From: Gemmatimonadaceae bacterium
Lineage (GTDB): Bacteria; Gemmatimonadota; Gemmatimonadetes; Gemmatimonadales; Gemmatimonadaceae
Direction of reading: 5' to 3'
Length of the DNA stretch: 10,884 nt
NCBI GenBank assembly: GCA_025451425.1
Contig: JANWKK010000155.1
Coordinates: forward strand, 1 to 10,884
The notes under the pieces are model-generated. The model was not told where the DNA came from, searched no databases, and saw nothing but the letters and a program-made list of their open reading frames with translations. The translations under genes and the position numbers were made by a program. Shown here piece by piece: positions 1 through 7,055 of the stretch. Position 1 is the stretch's first letter; each line of letters begins with the position of its first letter.

Positions 1-154
1 CTCCAGATACCAATAACGCGCCGAAGGTCGCCGAGAACCCCATGAGGAGGCGTCCCCGAATCGTCCGCAGGCGCCACTTTCGCACCGCGGATCCGATTCG
101 GACCACGGTCGATTGTCGCTGTCCCCAGATCGGACGCATCATGCGACTGCTCAT
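1..154 (-). CDS. N-terminus of a membrane protein, possibly a sensor kinase (partial, runs off left edge)
   Basis: An uninterrupted reading frame starts at an ATG at 154-152 and is open to the window edge, giving 51 codons. It begins MSSRMMRPIWGQRQ, has a basic cytoplasmic stretch ending in TIRGRLLMGF, and then enters a hydrophobic segment (SATFGALLVSG), the start of a first membrane helix. The 'IRGRLLxGF' entry into a first helix is typical of HAMP-type sensor histidine kinases and chemoreceptors, but the diagnostic domains lie outside the window, so the kinase call is an inference. The start ATG shares its last two bases with the TGA of the upstream binding-protein gene (ATGA overlap), which suggests translational coupling. 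Alternative in-frame starts are the ATG pair at 142 and 139. It could instead be a permease or phosphatase subunit. Confidence 0.5.
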   Translation of the reverse strand, partial: MSSRMMRPIWGQRQSTVVRIGSAVRKWRLRTIRGRLLMGFSATFGALLVSG

Positions 155-1359
155 GGCTCGATGGTTCCGATCACCACCGGTTTGCCGACGGCGTCGCCGT
201 GATCGTCGAAGCGGATGTCACCAGTGACGCCGTGCACTGGCGGCAAGGTGGTTCCTATCGACGCGACCCAGTCGCGAATGCGATGCCGATCGGGTCCGAC
301 GGCGAGCTCCGCGCGGCCGATAACCATCGTCGCGTCGTACGCGAGCGCCGCCTGCGGCGTCGGCGCCGCGCCGAAGCGGCGCGCATAGTCCGCGGCGAAC
401 TGCCTCGCGTCTCCGTCGGCAGCGTGCTCGGGATCGTAGAATGCCGTAAAGCGGACTCCTCGAAAGAGCGCGCGATCGTCGGTCGCTTGGGTCTCGGGCG
501 CGGGACGCCGCTGGCGAGGTGCGTGCGCGACCGGAAGCATGTTCGGGACGATCGTCTTGACGCCATCGAGGATGCTCGCGACGTCGTCCGTGCCGAGAAT
601 CGCTGGATGCGCCGACTCATTATGCAGTGCCCGCACGAGATCCGCGGCGTCGACTCCGCCGCCGGCGAAGATTACTGCCTCGATGCCGCTCCGCGCGATC
701 CGCGCCGCGTACGCCTGGTACTCGGTGATCTCGGCGAGATATGGATCTCGTTCCGCGATGGTCACACTCGCATTGGTCAGTTCAGGCGCGATCGTGCGGG
801 TGAACCCACGACCGAAGAGATCATTGCGATACACGACGGCGACGCGATGCACGTGCAGCGAATCGATCGCGAAGCGGGCAAGGGCACGGGCCGCGTCGTC
901 GTCTGTTGGGCAGACGCGAAAAATCCAGCGATTGATGCGCGTGACCTGTGGATTCGTCGCCGTGGGTGTCACGGCGATGACGGCGTGTTTGCCTCCATTG
1001 GCGGCGTCGGCATAGATCGGCGCGACCTCTACGGTCTGCGCGCTGCCGGTGTGCCCGACGACGCCGATCACCGCGGGATCGTCGCGAAAGCGCGCGGCAA
1101 CCGCAACCTGCGTCGTCTGCAACATCGCGGGCATCCGCATTCCCAGCGGCGGCGATTCTCTCGGACGCTCGACATTCAGTTTCTCGAGCGCCAACTGCGC
1201 GCCGCGAAAGTAGGCGACGCTCGTCCGTGTAGCGGCTACGCCAATGAATACGGTATCGGCGCCAGCGTTTGTGCTGGCACCGAAACGAGAGCACGACGTG
1301 CTGCCGGCGCCGATGGCAGCCGCAATCGTGATCGCGGCGACGAGTTGGCCGACGGTCAT
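151..1359 (-). CDS. Periplasmic branched-chain amino acid-type ABC substrate-binding protein (Peripla_BP_6 / LivJ-like)
   Basis: A 402-residue exported type I periplasmic binding protein. Residues 1-20 form a signal peptide (MTVGQLVAAITIAAAIGAGS), followed by Cys23 in a TSC context that is a weak, non-canonical lipobox, so lipidation is uncertain. The mature part has the family layout: FIGVAATRTS (38-47), ARGAQ-like FRGAQLALEKLN (51-62), VIGVVGHTGS (98-106), the hinge signature TPTATNPQVT (131-140) followed by IFRVCPTDDDAARA, AVVYRNDLFGRGF (174-186) and a C-terminal YDA (341-343). The family binds amino acids or other small ligands for ABC import or for signalling; the ligand cannot be read here. 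The ATG at 1359 is preferred over an upstream TTG at 1395 because it has a CAGGGGGCT Shine-Dalgarno region and gives a proper signal peptide, while the TTG lies inside a dyad. No LivHMGF transport genes are visible nearby; the coupled downstream partner is the membrane protein at the left edge. Confidence 0.85.
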   Translation of the reverse strand: MTVGQLVAAITIAAAIGAGSTSCSRFGASTNAGADTVFIGVAATRTSVAYFRGAQLALEKLNVERPRESPPLGMRMPAMLQTTQVAVAARFRDDPAVIGVVGHTGSAQTVEVAPIYADAANGGKHAVIAVTPTATNPQVTRINRWIFRVCPTDDDAARALARFAIDSLHVHRVAVVYRNDLFGRGFTRTIAPELTNASVTIAERDPYLAEITEYQAYAARIARSGIEAVIFAGGGVDAADLVRALHNESAHPAILGTDDVASILDGVKTIVPNMLPVAHAPRQRRPAPETQATDDRALFRGVRFTAFYDPEHAADGDARQFAADYARRFGAAPTPQAALAYDATMVIGRAELAVGPDRHRIRDWVASIGTTLPPVHGVTGDIRFDDHGDAVGKPVVIGTIEP

Positions 1360-1391
1360 AGCCCCCTGAGGACGGGCGACGTGACCGAGGC

Positions 1392-1427
1392 GCAACAGGA
1401 TCAGCCAGAGCGCGCAGATCCTGTTGC
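1392..1427. promoter_or_regulatory. Perfect 11-bp inverted repeat in the leader of the binding-protein gene
   Basis: GCAACAGGATC at 1392-1402 and its exact reverse complement GATCCTGTTGC at 1417-1427 are separated by 14 nt. The dyad sits 32 bp upstream of the ATG at 1359, between this gene and the peptidase gene. No T-run follows it in the direction of transcription (minus), so an intrinsic terminator is unlikely. It could be a repressor or activator operator, or a leader-RNA hairpin controlling the binding-protein/sensor pair. The structure is seen directly; the function is inferred. Confidence 0.5.
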
Positions 1428-1471
1428 AGTCCTATTTGAAGTCGCTCGCGATGCGCGCGCTCGCTTCCGAT

Positions 1472-1527
1472 CCTCTCACTGGCTACTCTCTATCCTCAAC
1501 CTCTACCCTCTACCCTCTACCCGCTAC
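1472..1527 (-). repeat. Degenerate heptad array (GTAGAGG type) at the 3' end of the S9 peptidase gene
   Basis: Read on the minus (mRNA) strand from 1527 downward, the sequence divides into eight 7-mers: GTAGCGG, three copies of GTAGAGG, TTGAGGA, TAGAGAG, TAGCCAG, TGAGAGG. The first unit contains the TAG stop of the peptidase gene (1526-1524), so the array starts at the stop codon itself. The early part carries three GGG runs and further GG runs spaced by 4 nt, enough for a G-quadruplex on the RNA strand. I found no inverted second arm nearby, unlike the two other arrays in this window. It is too short-period to be a CRISPR. Confidence 0.7.
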
Positions 1528-3686
1528 GGCGTCACCTTCGTCGTCATTCCCATGTTCGCCGCCGTGAAGGCCCACTCGTCCGCCAGCTCGGCGATCCGTT
1601 TGTCGGTGGGCCGATAGCCATGCGACCCCTGCGTCTCGACCCGAATTATTACGGGCTTCGCGCACGACTGCGCCGCCTGCATCGCCGCGGCGAACTTGAA
1701 TGAGTGGCTCGGCACCACGCGATCGTCATGATCGGCCGTCGTGATCAGCGTCGCGGGATAGCACGCGCTCGACTTCACGTTATGCACAGGCGAAAACTTT
1801 ACTAAGTACTGAAACTGTGTCGAGTCGGCAGCCGACCCGTACTCGGTCGCCCATGCGCCGCCGCCGGTGACCTTGTGATAGCGCAGCATGTCCATCACGC
1901 CGACCGCGGGGAGCGCGACGGCAAACAGCTCCGGCCGTTGCTCCTCTACGGCGCCGACGAGCAGACCCCCATTCGAGCCACCCATGATACCGAGCTTCGC
2001 CGGTGACGAGTAACCCTCCTTCACGAGATACTCGGCGGCCGCGATGAAGTCGTCGAAGACGTTCTGCTTTCGCTCGAACATTCCCGCTTTGTGCCACGCC
2101 TCCCCGTACTCGCTACCGCCGCGCATGCTCGCGGTTGCCCAGATGCCGCCCTGCTCGAGCCACGCGAGGACATCTGGTCGGAAGCTCGGCGTCGTCGCGA
2201 TATCGAAGCCGCCGTATCCGTAAAGCATCGCCGGGTTGCTGCCATCGAGAGCGAGTCCCTTCTTCATCGTCACGAACACCGGCACGCGCGTTCCGTCCTT
2301 CGACGTCGCGAAGACTGCGCGCGTCTCGTATTGGCTCGCGTCGAAGCTGAGCTTCGGGGCTTCGAAGGGCGTGCTCTTCTTGGTTACCGGGTCGTATCGG
2401 AAGACCGTCGACGGATAGAGCGGCGAGGTGAAGCCGTAGAAGATCTCGGGTGTGTCCTCGCGAGTTGAGAGACCTTGCAACGAGCCGATTCCAGGAAGCA
2501 CGAGATCGCCGATCGGCTTCCCATCGAGATCGTACAGCCGAACGTGCGACTTCACGTCCTCGAGGTAGTTGACGGCGATACCCCCTTTGTACATCGCGAT
2601 CTGATCGATTGCGTTCATCTGCTCTGGGATTACCGTGCGCCACGATTCGGGCGACGCGATATCGAACGCGACAACCTTACTCCGCTCCGCGTCGCGGTCT
2701 GTCTGCAAATAAATCGTCGAGGCCACGTTGCCGATCGGCGAGTATTGCGCGTCGCCCTTATCGAAGAGCGGCCGAATCGGTGCGTTGATCTTCGGCTGAT
2801 TCGGATTGCCCAGATCGGCGACGTAAAGTCGATTCTGCTGCTCCGTCCCACGATTCACAAACACGAACAGGTAGCGGCCATCTTCACTCACACCGCCGCC
2901 CACGAACCAATCCGGATGGTCGGGCCGCTCGTAGATCACCACGTCCTGTGACTGCGACGTGCCAATGCGGTGGTAGTAGATCTTCTCGTCCCGGATTGCA
3001 TTCTGCAGCTGCTTGCCTGCTTCGGGCTGCGGGAAACGCGAGTAGTAGAAGCCTTTGCCGTCTTTTGTCCAGCTCATGCCACCGCCCTTGAGCCAGCGCA
3101 CCGTATCGGCTAGCTGCTTTCCCGAGTCCAACTCGCGAACGAGCAGCGTTCGCCAATCCGCGCCGCCTTCCGAGATGCCGTATGCGAGAAACTTCCCATC
3201 AGGCGATGGAGAGAAACCGGCGAGCGCGATCGATCCGTCTGCCGAAAGCGTGTTCGGATCGATGACGAGCTTGGGCGTTCCACCTAACGAGATTCGGCTG
3301 TAGAACACACTCTGTCGCTGAAGTCCCGTGTTGCGCGCGTAGTACAAGCGCCCACCTGCACGGAAGGGCAGCGAGACCTTCGGGTAATTCCACAGCTCCG
3401 TAATGCGATTCTTGAAATGGGCGCGCATGCCGAGCTGCGAGAAGTACTGCTCGGTGACGGCGTTCTCCTGCTTCACCCACTCGGCGACGTCGGTCGAGTT
3501 GAGGTCCTCCATCCATCGATACGGATCGGCAACCTTGGTTCCGAAGAAGTCGGTGACCGTGTCGACCCTTCTTGTCTCCGGATAAGCGAGCCGCTGGCTC
3601 TGTTGGACCTGTGCGCTGGCACCTGACGCCAGCAGCATGGCAACAGCGGCAGCGACGATCGACCGCGCCCGATGAGATTGCGGCAT
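1524..3686 (-). CDS. Secreted prolyl oligopeptidase family serine peptidase (S9A)
   Basis: A 720-residue exported peptidase that would cleave short proline-containing peptides, probably in the periplasm or outside the cell. The signal peptide covers residues 1-25 (ends SGASAQ). The N-terminal part has the family entry DPYRWMEDLNS (54-64) and a beta-propeller with recurring SPDGK/SEDGR-type turns (residues ~80-440). The alpha/beta-hydrolase domain follows (~450-715) with YGYGGF (489-494), GGSNGG around nucleophile Ser571, TADHDDRVVP with catalytic Asp654 and substrate-binding Arg656 (by alignment to porcine enzyme Asp641/Arg643), and GSHGY with catalytic His689. Length matches the family, and nothing essential is missing. 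The start is fixed by AGGGAGGA at 3697-3690, three bases before the ATG. Transcription is divergent from the serine hydrolase at 3845, and the stop codon lies within a heptad repeat array. The molecular role is confident; the natural substrate is unknown. Confidence 0.93.
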   Translation of the reverse strand: MPQSHRARSIVAAAVAMLLASGASAQVQQSQRLAYPETRRVDTVTDFFGTKVADPYRWMEDLNSTDVAEWVKQENAVTEQYFSQLGMRAHFKNRITELWNYPKVSLPFRAGGRLYYARNTGLQRQSVFYSRISLGGTPKLVIDPNTLSADGSIALAGFSPSPDGKFLAYGISEGGADWRTLLVRELDSGKQLADTVRWLKGGGMSWTKDGKGFYYSRFPQPEAGKQLQNAIRDEKIYYHRIGTSQSQDVVIYERPDHPDWFVGGGVSEDGRYLFVFVNRGTEQQNRLYVADLGNPNQPKINAPIRPLFDKGDAQYSPIGNVASTIYLQTDRDAERSKVVAFDIASPESWRTVIPEQMNAIDQIAMYKGGIAVNYLEDVKSHVRLYDLDGKPIGDLVLPGIGSLQGLSTREDTPEIFYGFTSPLYPSTVFRYDPVTKKSTPFEAPKLSFDASQYETRAVFATSKDGTRVPVFVTMKKGLALDGSNPAMLYGYGGFDIATTPSFRPDVLAWLEQGGIWATASMRGGSEYGEAWHKAGMFERKQNVFDDFIAAAEYLVKEGYSSPAKLGIMGGSNGGLLVGAVEEQRPELFAVALPAVGVMDMLRYHKVTGGGAWATEYGSAADSTQFQYLVKFSPVHNVKSSACYPATLITTADHDDRVVPSHSFKFAAAMQAAQSCAKPVIIRVETQGSHGYRPTDKRIAELADEWAFTAANMGMTTKVTP

Positions 3687-3844
3687 TGGTCCTCCCTTTG
3701 TTCTCGCCCCGAGTCTACGCGATCACCTGCCTGTCATCCAGCGGGCAGTGACAGGCCGGCGTCGTACTCCTGTAAGGATTCCGTTGGCTCGCGCCGCGCG
3801 TGTTCCGGCGCTAACATCCCCGCGCCACTCCTCACGAGACTGAC
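3687..3844. promoter_or_regulatory. Divergent intergenic region with a possible shared operator
   Basis: This 158-bp spacer must hold promoters for both the S9 peptidase (minus) and the serine hydrolase (plus). The clearest element is an exact inverted repeat, GCCTGTCA at 3729-3736 and TGACAGGC at 3749-3756, with a 12-nt centre; a competing CTGCC/GGCAG pairing (3727-3731/3744-3748) overlaps it. A second small dyad, TCCT-GTA-AGGA, lies near 3769-3779. Promoter boxes are not convincing: a TAGACT -10-like hexamer occurs on the minus strand near 3714-3719, and TAACAT on the plus strand near 3812-3817, neither with a good -35. A regulator binding the dyad could affect both genes; that is inference. 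Confidence 0.4.
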
Positions 3845-5377
3845 ATGCTCAGCCGTCATTTGGTTCGAACGGGAATTTTGCTTGTGTTGCCATATACCGC
3901 CGTCGCGCAGACGAGACCAGCGGTCGATCCTATCCGCGATCTCGATGCGTACACCGCGAAGGCCGTCGCTGACTGGAAGGTGCCAGGGCTCGCGATCGCC
4001 GTCGTGAAAGACGGCCGCATTGTATTTGCGAAGGGCTACGGTGTGCGAGAGATCGGCAAGCCCGCGCCCGTCGATACACAGACGCTCTTTGCAATCGGCT
4101 CGACCACGAAGGCGATGACGTCCGCCTCGATCGCCATGCTCGTCGACGAAGGCAAGCTCAATTGGGACGACAAGGTCACGAAGATCCTGCCAGGCTTTCA
4201 GCTCGCCGATCCCTACGTTACGCGCGAGCTCACCGTTCGCGACTTGCTCACCCATCGCACCGGCCTCGGGAACGCGGACGTGCTGTGGTATCGCTCAGAC
4301 AACTCCGCGAACGAGGTGATCCGTCGCGTGCGCTTCGCTGAGCCTGTGTATTCCCTGCGCTCGAGCTTCATCTACCAGAACATCATGTATGCGGTCGCTG
4401 GCCAGGTCGTGTCGGTCGAGAGCGGCATGCCCTGGGAGCGATTTGTACGGACGCGCATCTTCGCGCCAATCGGCATGCCTAACACCGTACCGCTGGGTGA
4501 TTCCCTGCGCGGGCGAAGCAACGTCGCGTCTCCGCACTATCGCTTTGGCGACACCGTTCGTGCCGTGAGTAATGCGAGCGTCGACGCCGTCGCGTCAGCG
4601 GGCGCGGTGTGGGCGAGCGTCGCCGACATGGCGCGCTGGATGCGTTTCGTGCTCGACAGCGGCCGCGTCGACGGAAAGCGACTCATGAAGCCGGAAACCT
4701 ACGCGGAGTGGCTCAAGCCGGAGACAATGGTCACGCCGGACGAGTTCTATCCGACCGCTCGCCTAACGAAGCCCCACTGGACGACGTATGCCTTCGGCTG
4801 GTTCCAGGAGGACTACTCCGGGAAGATGGTCGAGTTCCACACCGGGAGCATCGACGGCATGGTCGCGATTATCGGCTTGATCCCGGACGAGCGCCTTGGC
4901 GTGTACGTGCTTGCCAATCTTGATCACGCCGAGCTCCGGCACGCGCTCATGTATCGCGTGTTCGACGCATACCTCGGCAATCCGCCGCGCGATTGGAGCG
5001 CCGATCTACTCAAGCTGTACGGCGGCATGAGCGCCGCGAGCGATTCGGCACGGCGCCGCACCGAAGCGCGTCGTATCCCGAACACGCATCCATCCCTCTC
5101 ACTCGACCAGTACGCCGGCGCGTACGCGGATTCACTCGTCGGTGATGTCGTCGTGTCGTTCGAGAATGGTAAACTCCGGCTCCGCGCCAGCTCGACGCAT
5201 GCGGGAACGCTCGAGCACTGGGAGTACGACACGTTCCGTTTACGCTGGGACAACGCGTGGGAGGGATTCTCGTTCGCGACGTTCACGATCGGCCGCGACG
5301 GAGTACCGAGCCGTCTCGACTTCGAAGGCACCGTTCTTCGTCGGGTCGAACGCCAGCACGCCAGCGCCCAGCGCTGA
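3845..5377 (+). CDS. Secreted serine beta-lactamase-fold hydrolase (class C/esterase-like) with C-terminal DUF3471-like domain
   Basis: A 510-residue exported serine hydrolase of the beta-lactamase / penicillin-binding-protein-like family (Pfam Beta-lactamase). The signal peptide covers residues 1-22 (ends PYTAVAQ). The active-site series is complete: Ser86-x-x-Lys89 in AIGSTTK, Tyr177-x-Asn179 in IYQN, and His332-Thr-Gly334 in EFHTG, which replaces the KTG box of true class C enzymes. The HTG form is usual in esterases, D-aminopeptidases and uncharacterised members rather than resistance enzymes. After the catalytic domain (~30-380), a basic linker (403-412) leads to a ~95-residue all-beta domain (418-503; LDQYAGAYADSLVGDVVVS) like DUF3471. 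The role may be peptide, ester or cell-wall fragment hydrolysis in the periplasm; antibiotic resistance should not be inferred. The Shine-Dalgarno is poor (GAG about 10 nt upstream), but the ATG gives a clean signal peptide. It is followed by two hairpins. Confidence 0.88.
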   Translation: MLSRHLVRTGILLVLPYTAVAQTRPAVDPIRDLDAYTAKAVADWKVPGLAIAVVKDGRIVFAKGYGVREIGKPAPVDTQTLFAIGSTTKAMTSASIAMLVDEGKLNWDDKVTKILPGFQLADPYVTRELTVRDLLTHRTGLGNADVLWYRSDNSANEVIRRVRFAEPVYSLRSSFIYQNIMYAVAGQVVSVESGMPWERFVRTRIFAPIGMPNTVPLGDSLRGRSNVASPHYRFGDTVRAVSNASVDAVASAGAVWASVADMARWMRFVLDSGRVDGKRLMKPETYAEWLKPETMVTPDEFYPTARLTKPHWTTYAFGWFQEDYSGKMVEFHTGSIDGMVAIIGLIPDERLGVYVLANLDHAELRHALMYRVFDAYLGNPPRDWSADLLKLYGGMSAASDSARRRTEARRIPNTHPSLSLDQYAGAYADSLVGDVVVSFENGKLRLRASSTHAGTLEHWEYDTFRLRWDNAWEGFSFATFTIGRDGVPSRLDFEGTVLRRVERQHASAQR

Positions 5378-5386
5378 CAAATAATC

Positions 5387-5420
5387 CACTCGGCGGCATG
5401 TTTGTCCGTGCTGCCGAGTG
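5387..5420 (+). terminator. 14-bp stem hairpin just after the serine hydrolase gene
   Basis: Arms 5387-5400 and 5407-5420 pair over 14 positions (12 Watson-Crick, 2 G-T) with a 6-nt loop (TTTGTC). It begins 10 bp after the TGA at 5377. There is no T-tract after it on the plus strand, so if it ends transcription it is an atypical terminator; it could instead protect the mRNA 3' end. On the minus strand the hairpin would be followed by GATTATTTG, but no minus-strand gene needs ending here. Confidence 0.5.
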
Positions 5421-5432
5421 AACGCGGGTCAA

Positions 5433-5467
5433 GTCGTCCGCTGTCGCCTAACGCAACAGCGGACGAC
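5433..5467. other. Second hairpin, perfect 12-bp stem
   Basis: GTCGTCCGCTGT at 5433-5444 is the exact reverse complement of ACAGCGGACGAC at 5456-5467, with an 11-nt loop (CGCCTAACGCA). It lies 12 bp after the previous hairpin and 79 bp before the next gene. No T-run follows. The tandem pair might act together as a terminator or 3' stabiliser, or the second may belong to the leader or operator of the DUF2199 gene. Structure is directly seen; role is unknown. Confidence 0.5.
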
Positions 5468-5546
5468 ACGCGTTTGCATGTGCGTGTTCGTGCAACTCGA
5501 TCGTCAATGCGTAGAGCATGGCGCGTAACATCGAGCGCCCATCGCT

Positions 5547-6116
5547 ATGCCCGCAACACTCTTTGCGATGACGCATCCCATTCAGACAACGATCGATTTC
5601 CAAGCCTCGGAGCCATTTCGATTCGAGTGCGCGAGCTGCGGCACGCTGCACGATGGCATCCCGAGCTTCGGTTGGGATTTCCCCGCCCAATATCTCGCTG
5701 TACCCGAAGGAGAGCGCGCGCGGCGCGTCGTACTCTCCGATGACGCGTGCGTCATCGACAACGAGTGGTTCTTCATCCGGGGCTGTCTCGAGATTCCAGT
5801 TCATGGCTACCTGGAACCGCTGACCTATTGCGTCTGGCTCTCGCTCAGTCGCGACAGTTTCACGCGTTATTCAGCGAGCTTCGATGACGTGAATCGCCGC
5901 AGCGCTCAATTCTTCGGCTGGCTCTGCACGGCAATTCCGGGCTATCCCGATACACAATTGCTAAAGACCGTGGTGCGCGTTCGCCCGTGGCCCGCGCATC
6001 CGCTGGTGCAGCTCGAGCCAACCGATCATCCACTCGCGATCGAGCAACGTAACGGTGTGAATCCATGGCGCGTGCAGCAGATCGTCGAGCGGATCATGCA
6101 TCCTCGGCATCGATAG
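5547..6116 (+). CDS. DUF2199 family protein
   Basis: A 189-residue soluble protein with no signal peptide, of unknown function. It resembles the DUF2199 family: a single CxxC knuckle near the N-terminus (Cys28-Ala-Ser-Cys31, FECASCGTLHDGIP), P..Y..VPEGER (46-57), DDACVID (65-71), FFIRGCLEIPVHGY (75-88), the WLSLSRDSFTRY stretch (97-108), IPGYPDTQLLK (130-140) and the C-terminal LEPTDHPLAIEQRNG (156-170). All these blocks are in order and length is normal, so the gene looks intact. With only one CxxC, any metal site would need other ligands or dimerisation. The start could be ATG 5547 or ATG 5568 (MTHPIQTT); neither has a strong Shine-Dalgarno, and the family usually begins close to the 'F.C..CG' block, so the shorter form is quite possible. 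Confidence 0.8.
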   Translation: MPATLFAMTHPIQTTIDFQASEPFRFECASCGTLHDGIPSFGWDFPAQYLAVPEGERARRVVLSDDACVIDNEWFFIRGCLEIPVHGYLEPLTYCVWLSLSRDSFTRYSASFDDVNRRSAQFFGWLCTAIPGYPDTQLLKTVVRVRPWPAHPLVQLEPTDHPLAIEQRNGVNPWRVQQIVERIMHPRHR

Positions 6117-6188
6117 CCGTCAGTGAGCGACTGATAAGCTCGACGTGGCTAGTGCCGCGGAGCCCGCTCTGATCGTCCGAGAGATGTC

Positions 6189-7055
6189 ATGAGCACCGAC
6201 GCGCACCAGCCCTCGGGCAACAAGCCCCCGCAGTTCGATGTCGCCGAGTCCAGCACGGCGGCGATCTCGCGGCGTTCCGGTGCGGCTGAGATGGCGTGCA
6301 AAACCTGCTGCCGTCCCCTCGCCAGCACGTACTCCCAAGTCAATACTGCCGTCATTTGCGAATCCTGTCGCGCATTGCTCGACAGACCCAGCGGGACACG
6401 ATTCACTCGCGGCCTGCATGCGACCGGCCTTGGGCTGCTCGCCGCCATCGCTGGATCGCTGCTCTATTTCGCTGTCGCCGCGATCACCGGTCGAGAGTTC
6501 GGTCTCGTCGCGATCGCAGTTGGTTTCATGGTTGGAAAGGCGGTGCGAAGAGGCTCGCGTGGCCGCGGTGGCTGGGCGTATCAGTCGCTCGCCATCGCCC
6601 TGACGTACCTCGCGATCGTCTCCACCTACATCCCGCTCATCGCGAAGGAATTTCAGAAGAACGCCCAGGCGGTAGCACGCGCTCGACCCAGCGTGCCCAC
6701 GATCGACACCATTACGATCTCGGCTCGTGCTCCGGTCGCTGGACTTGCGCCCGATTCGAGCACCACGGCGAGAACCGATGGCGGCTTCTCCGTTATGCAA
6801 GCCGGCTCACCTGCCGCGACGTCACCCGCGCGATCGAAGCATCTCGGTGCGGGCACGATGTTGTTAGGCGCCGGTTCCCTTGTGTTGCTCGCGGCGATGA
6901 TACCGATCTTCGCCGGCTTCTCGAATCTCATCCTCCTGCTCATCATCGGCATCGCGGTGTTCGCGGCGTGGATACTCAACCGTCGCATCGCTCTGCCCGT
7001 AATGGGACCGTACCGCGTCGATGACGGCGCTCAGAGCGCCGGCGCCGTTGTCTGA
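6189..7055 (+). CDS. Zinc-ribbon polytopic membrane protein, conserved hypothetical
   Basis: A 288-residue integral membrane protein of unknown function. A disordered N-terminus (1-35) precedes a treble-clef/zinc-ribbon-like motif with Cys37-x2-Cys40 and Cys57-x2-Cys60 (CKTC...VICESC). Then come hydrophobic segments at about 76-99, 104-118 (ITGREFGLVAIAVGFMVGKAV) and 131-152. A polar, Ser/Ala/Thr-rich loop (160-220) follows, and two further helices at about 222-242 and 244-263. The 'EFGLVAIAVGFMVGKAVR-GSRGRGGW-YQ' core is one I recognise from uncharacterised proteins of Acidobacteria and Gemmatimonadota, in which a LIM-like CxxC pair precedes the membrane domain. ATG 6189 has GAGAG about 5 nt upstream; Met35 is a less likely internal start. 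The zinc binding and topology are inferences from sequence pattern. Confidence 0.75.
   Translation: MSTDAHQPSGNKPPQFDVAESSTAAISRRSGAAEMACKTCCRPLASTYSQVNTAVICESCRALLDRPSGTRFTRGLHATGLGLLAAIAGSLLYFAVAAITGREFGLVAIAVGFMVGKAVRRGSRGRGGWAYQSLAIALTYLAIVSTYIPLIAKEFQKNAQAVARARPSVPTIDTITISARAPVAGLAPDSSTTARTDGGFSVMQAGSPAATSPARSKHLGAGTMLLGAGSLVLLAAMIPIFAGFSNLILLLIIGIAVFAAWILNRRIALPVMGPYRVDDGAQSAGAVV

Noticed and set aside
1360..1395. TTG start at 1395 for the binding protein
   Set aside because: It lies inside the 1392-1427 dyad and lacks a Shine-Dalgarno; ATG 1359 gives a better ribosome site and signal peptide.
199..1617. 472-codon open frame on the plus strand, opposite the binding-protein gene
   Set aside because: Arg-rich and low-complexity, with no recognisable domain; it lies antisense to a clear periplasmic binding protein and runs into the S9 gene. 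This is the usual antisense shadow in GC-rich DNA.
3845..5377. Antibiotic resistance beta-lactamase
   Set aside because: The third active-site box is HTG rather than KTG, and there is a C-terminal extra domain. This pattern fits esterase or peptidase-like members, and resistance cannot be claimed from the fold.
5446..5452. GCCTAAC resembling an integron attC core (RYYYAAC), in the loop of a hairpin
   Set aside because: No matching GTTRRRY partner at attC distance and no integrase in view. The same CCTAAC/GTTAGG hexamer recurs inside ordinary genes (for example 3283, 4478, 4762, 6864, 8940), so it is probably background.
6120..6800. 226-codon minus-strand frame opposite the zinc-ribbon membrane protein
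   Set aside because: Composition is Arg/Gly/Ser-rich without domains; the plus-strand frame has a zinc motif and helices in a sensible order.
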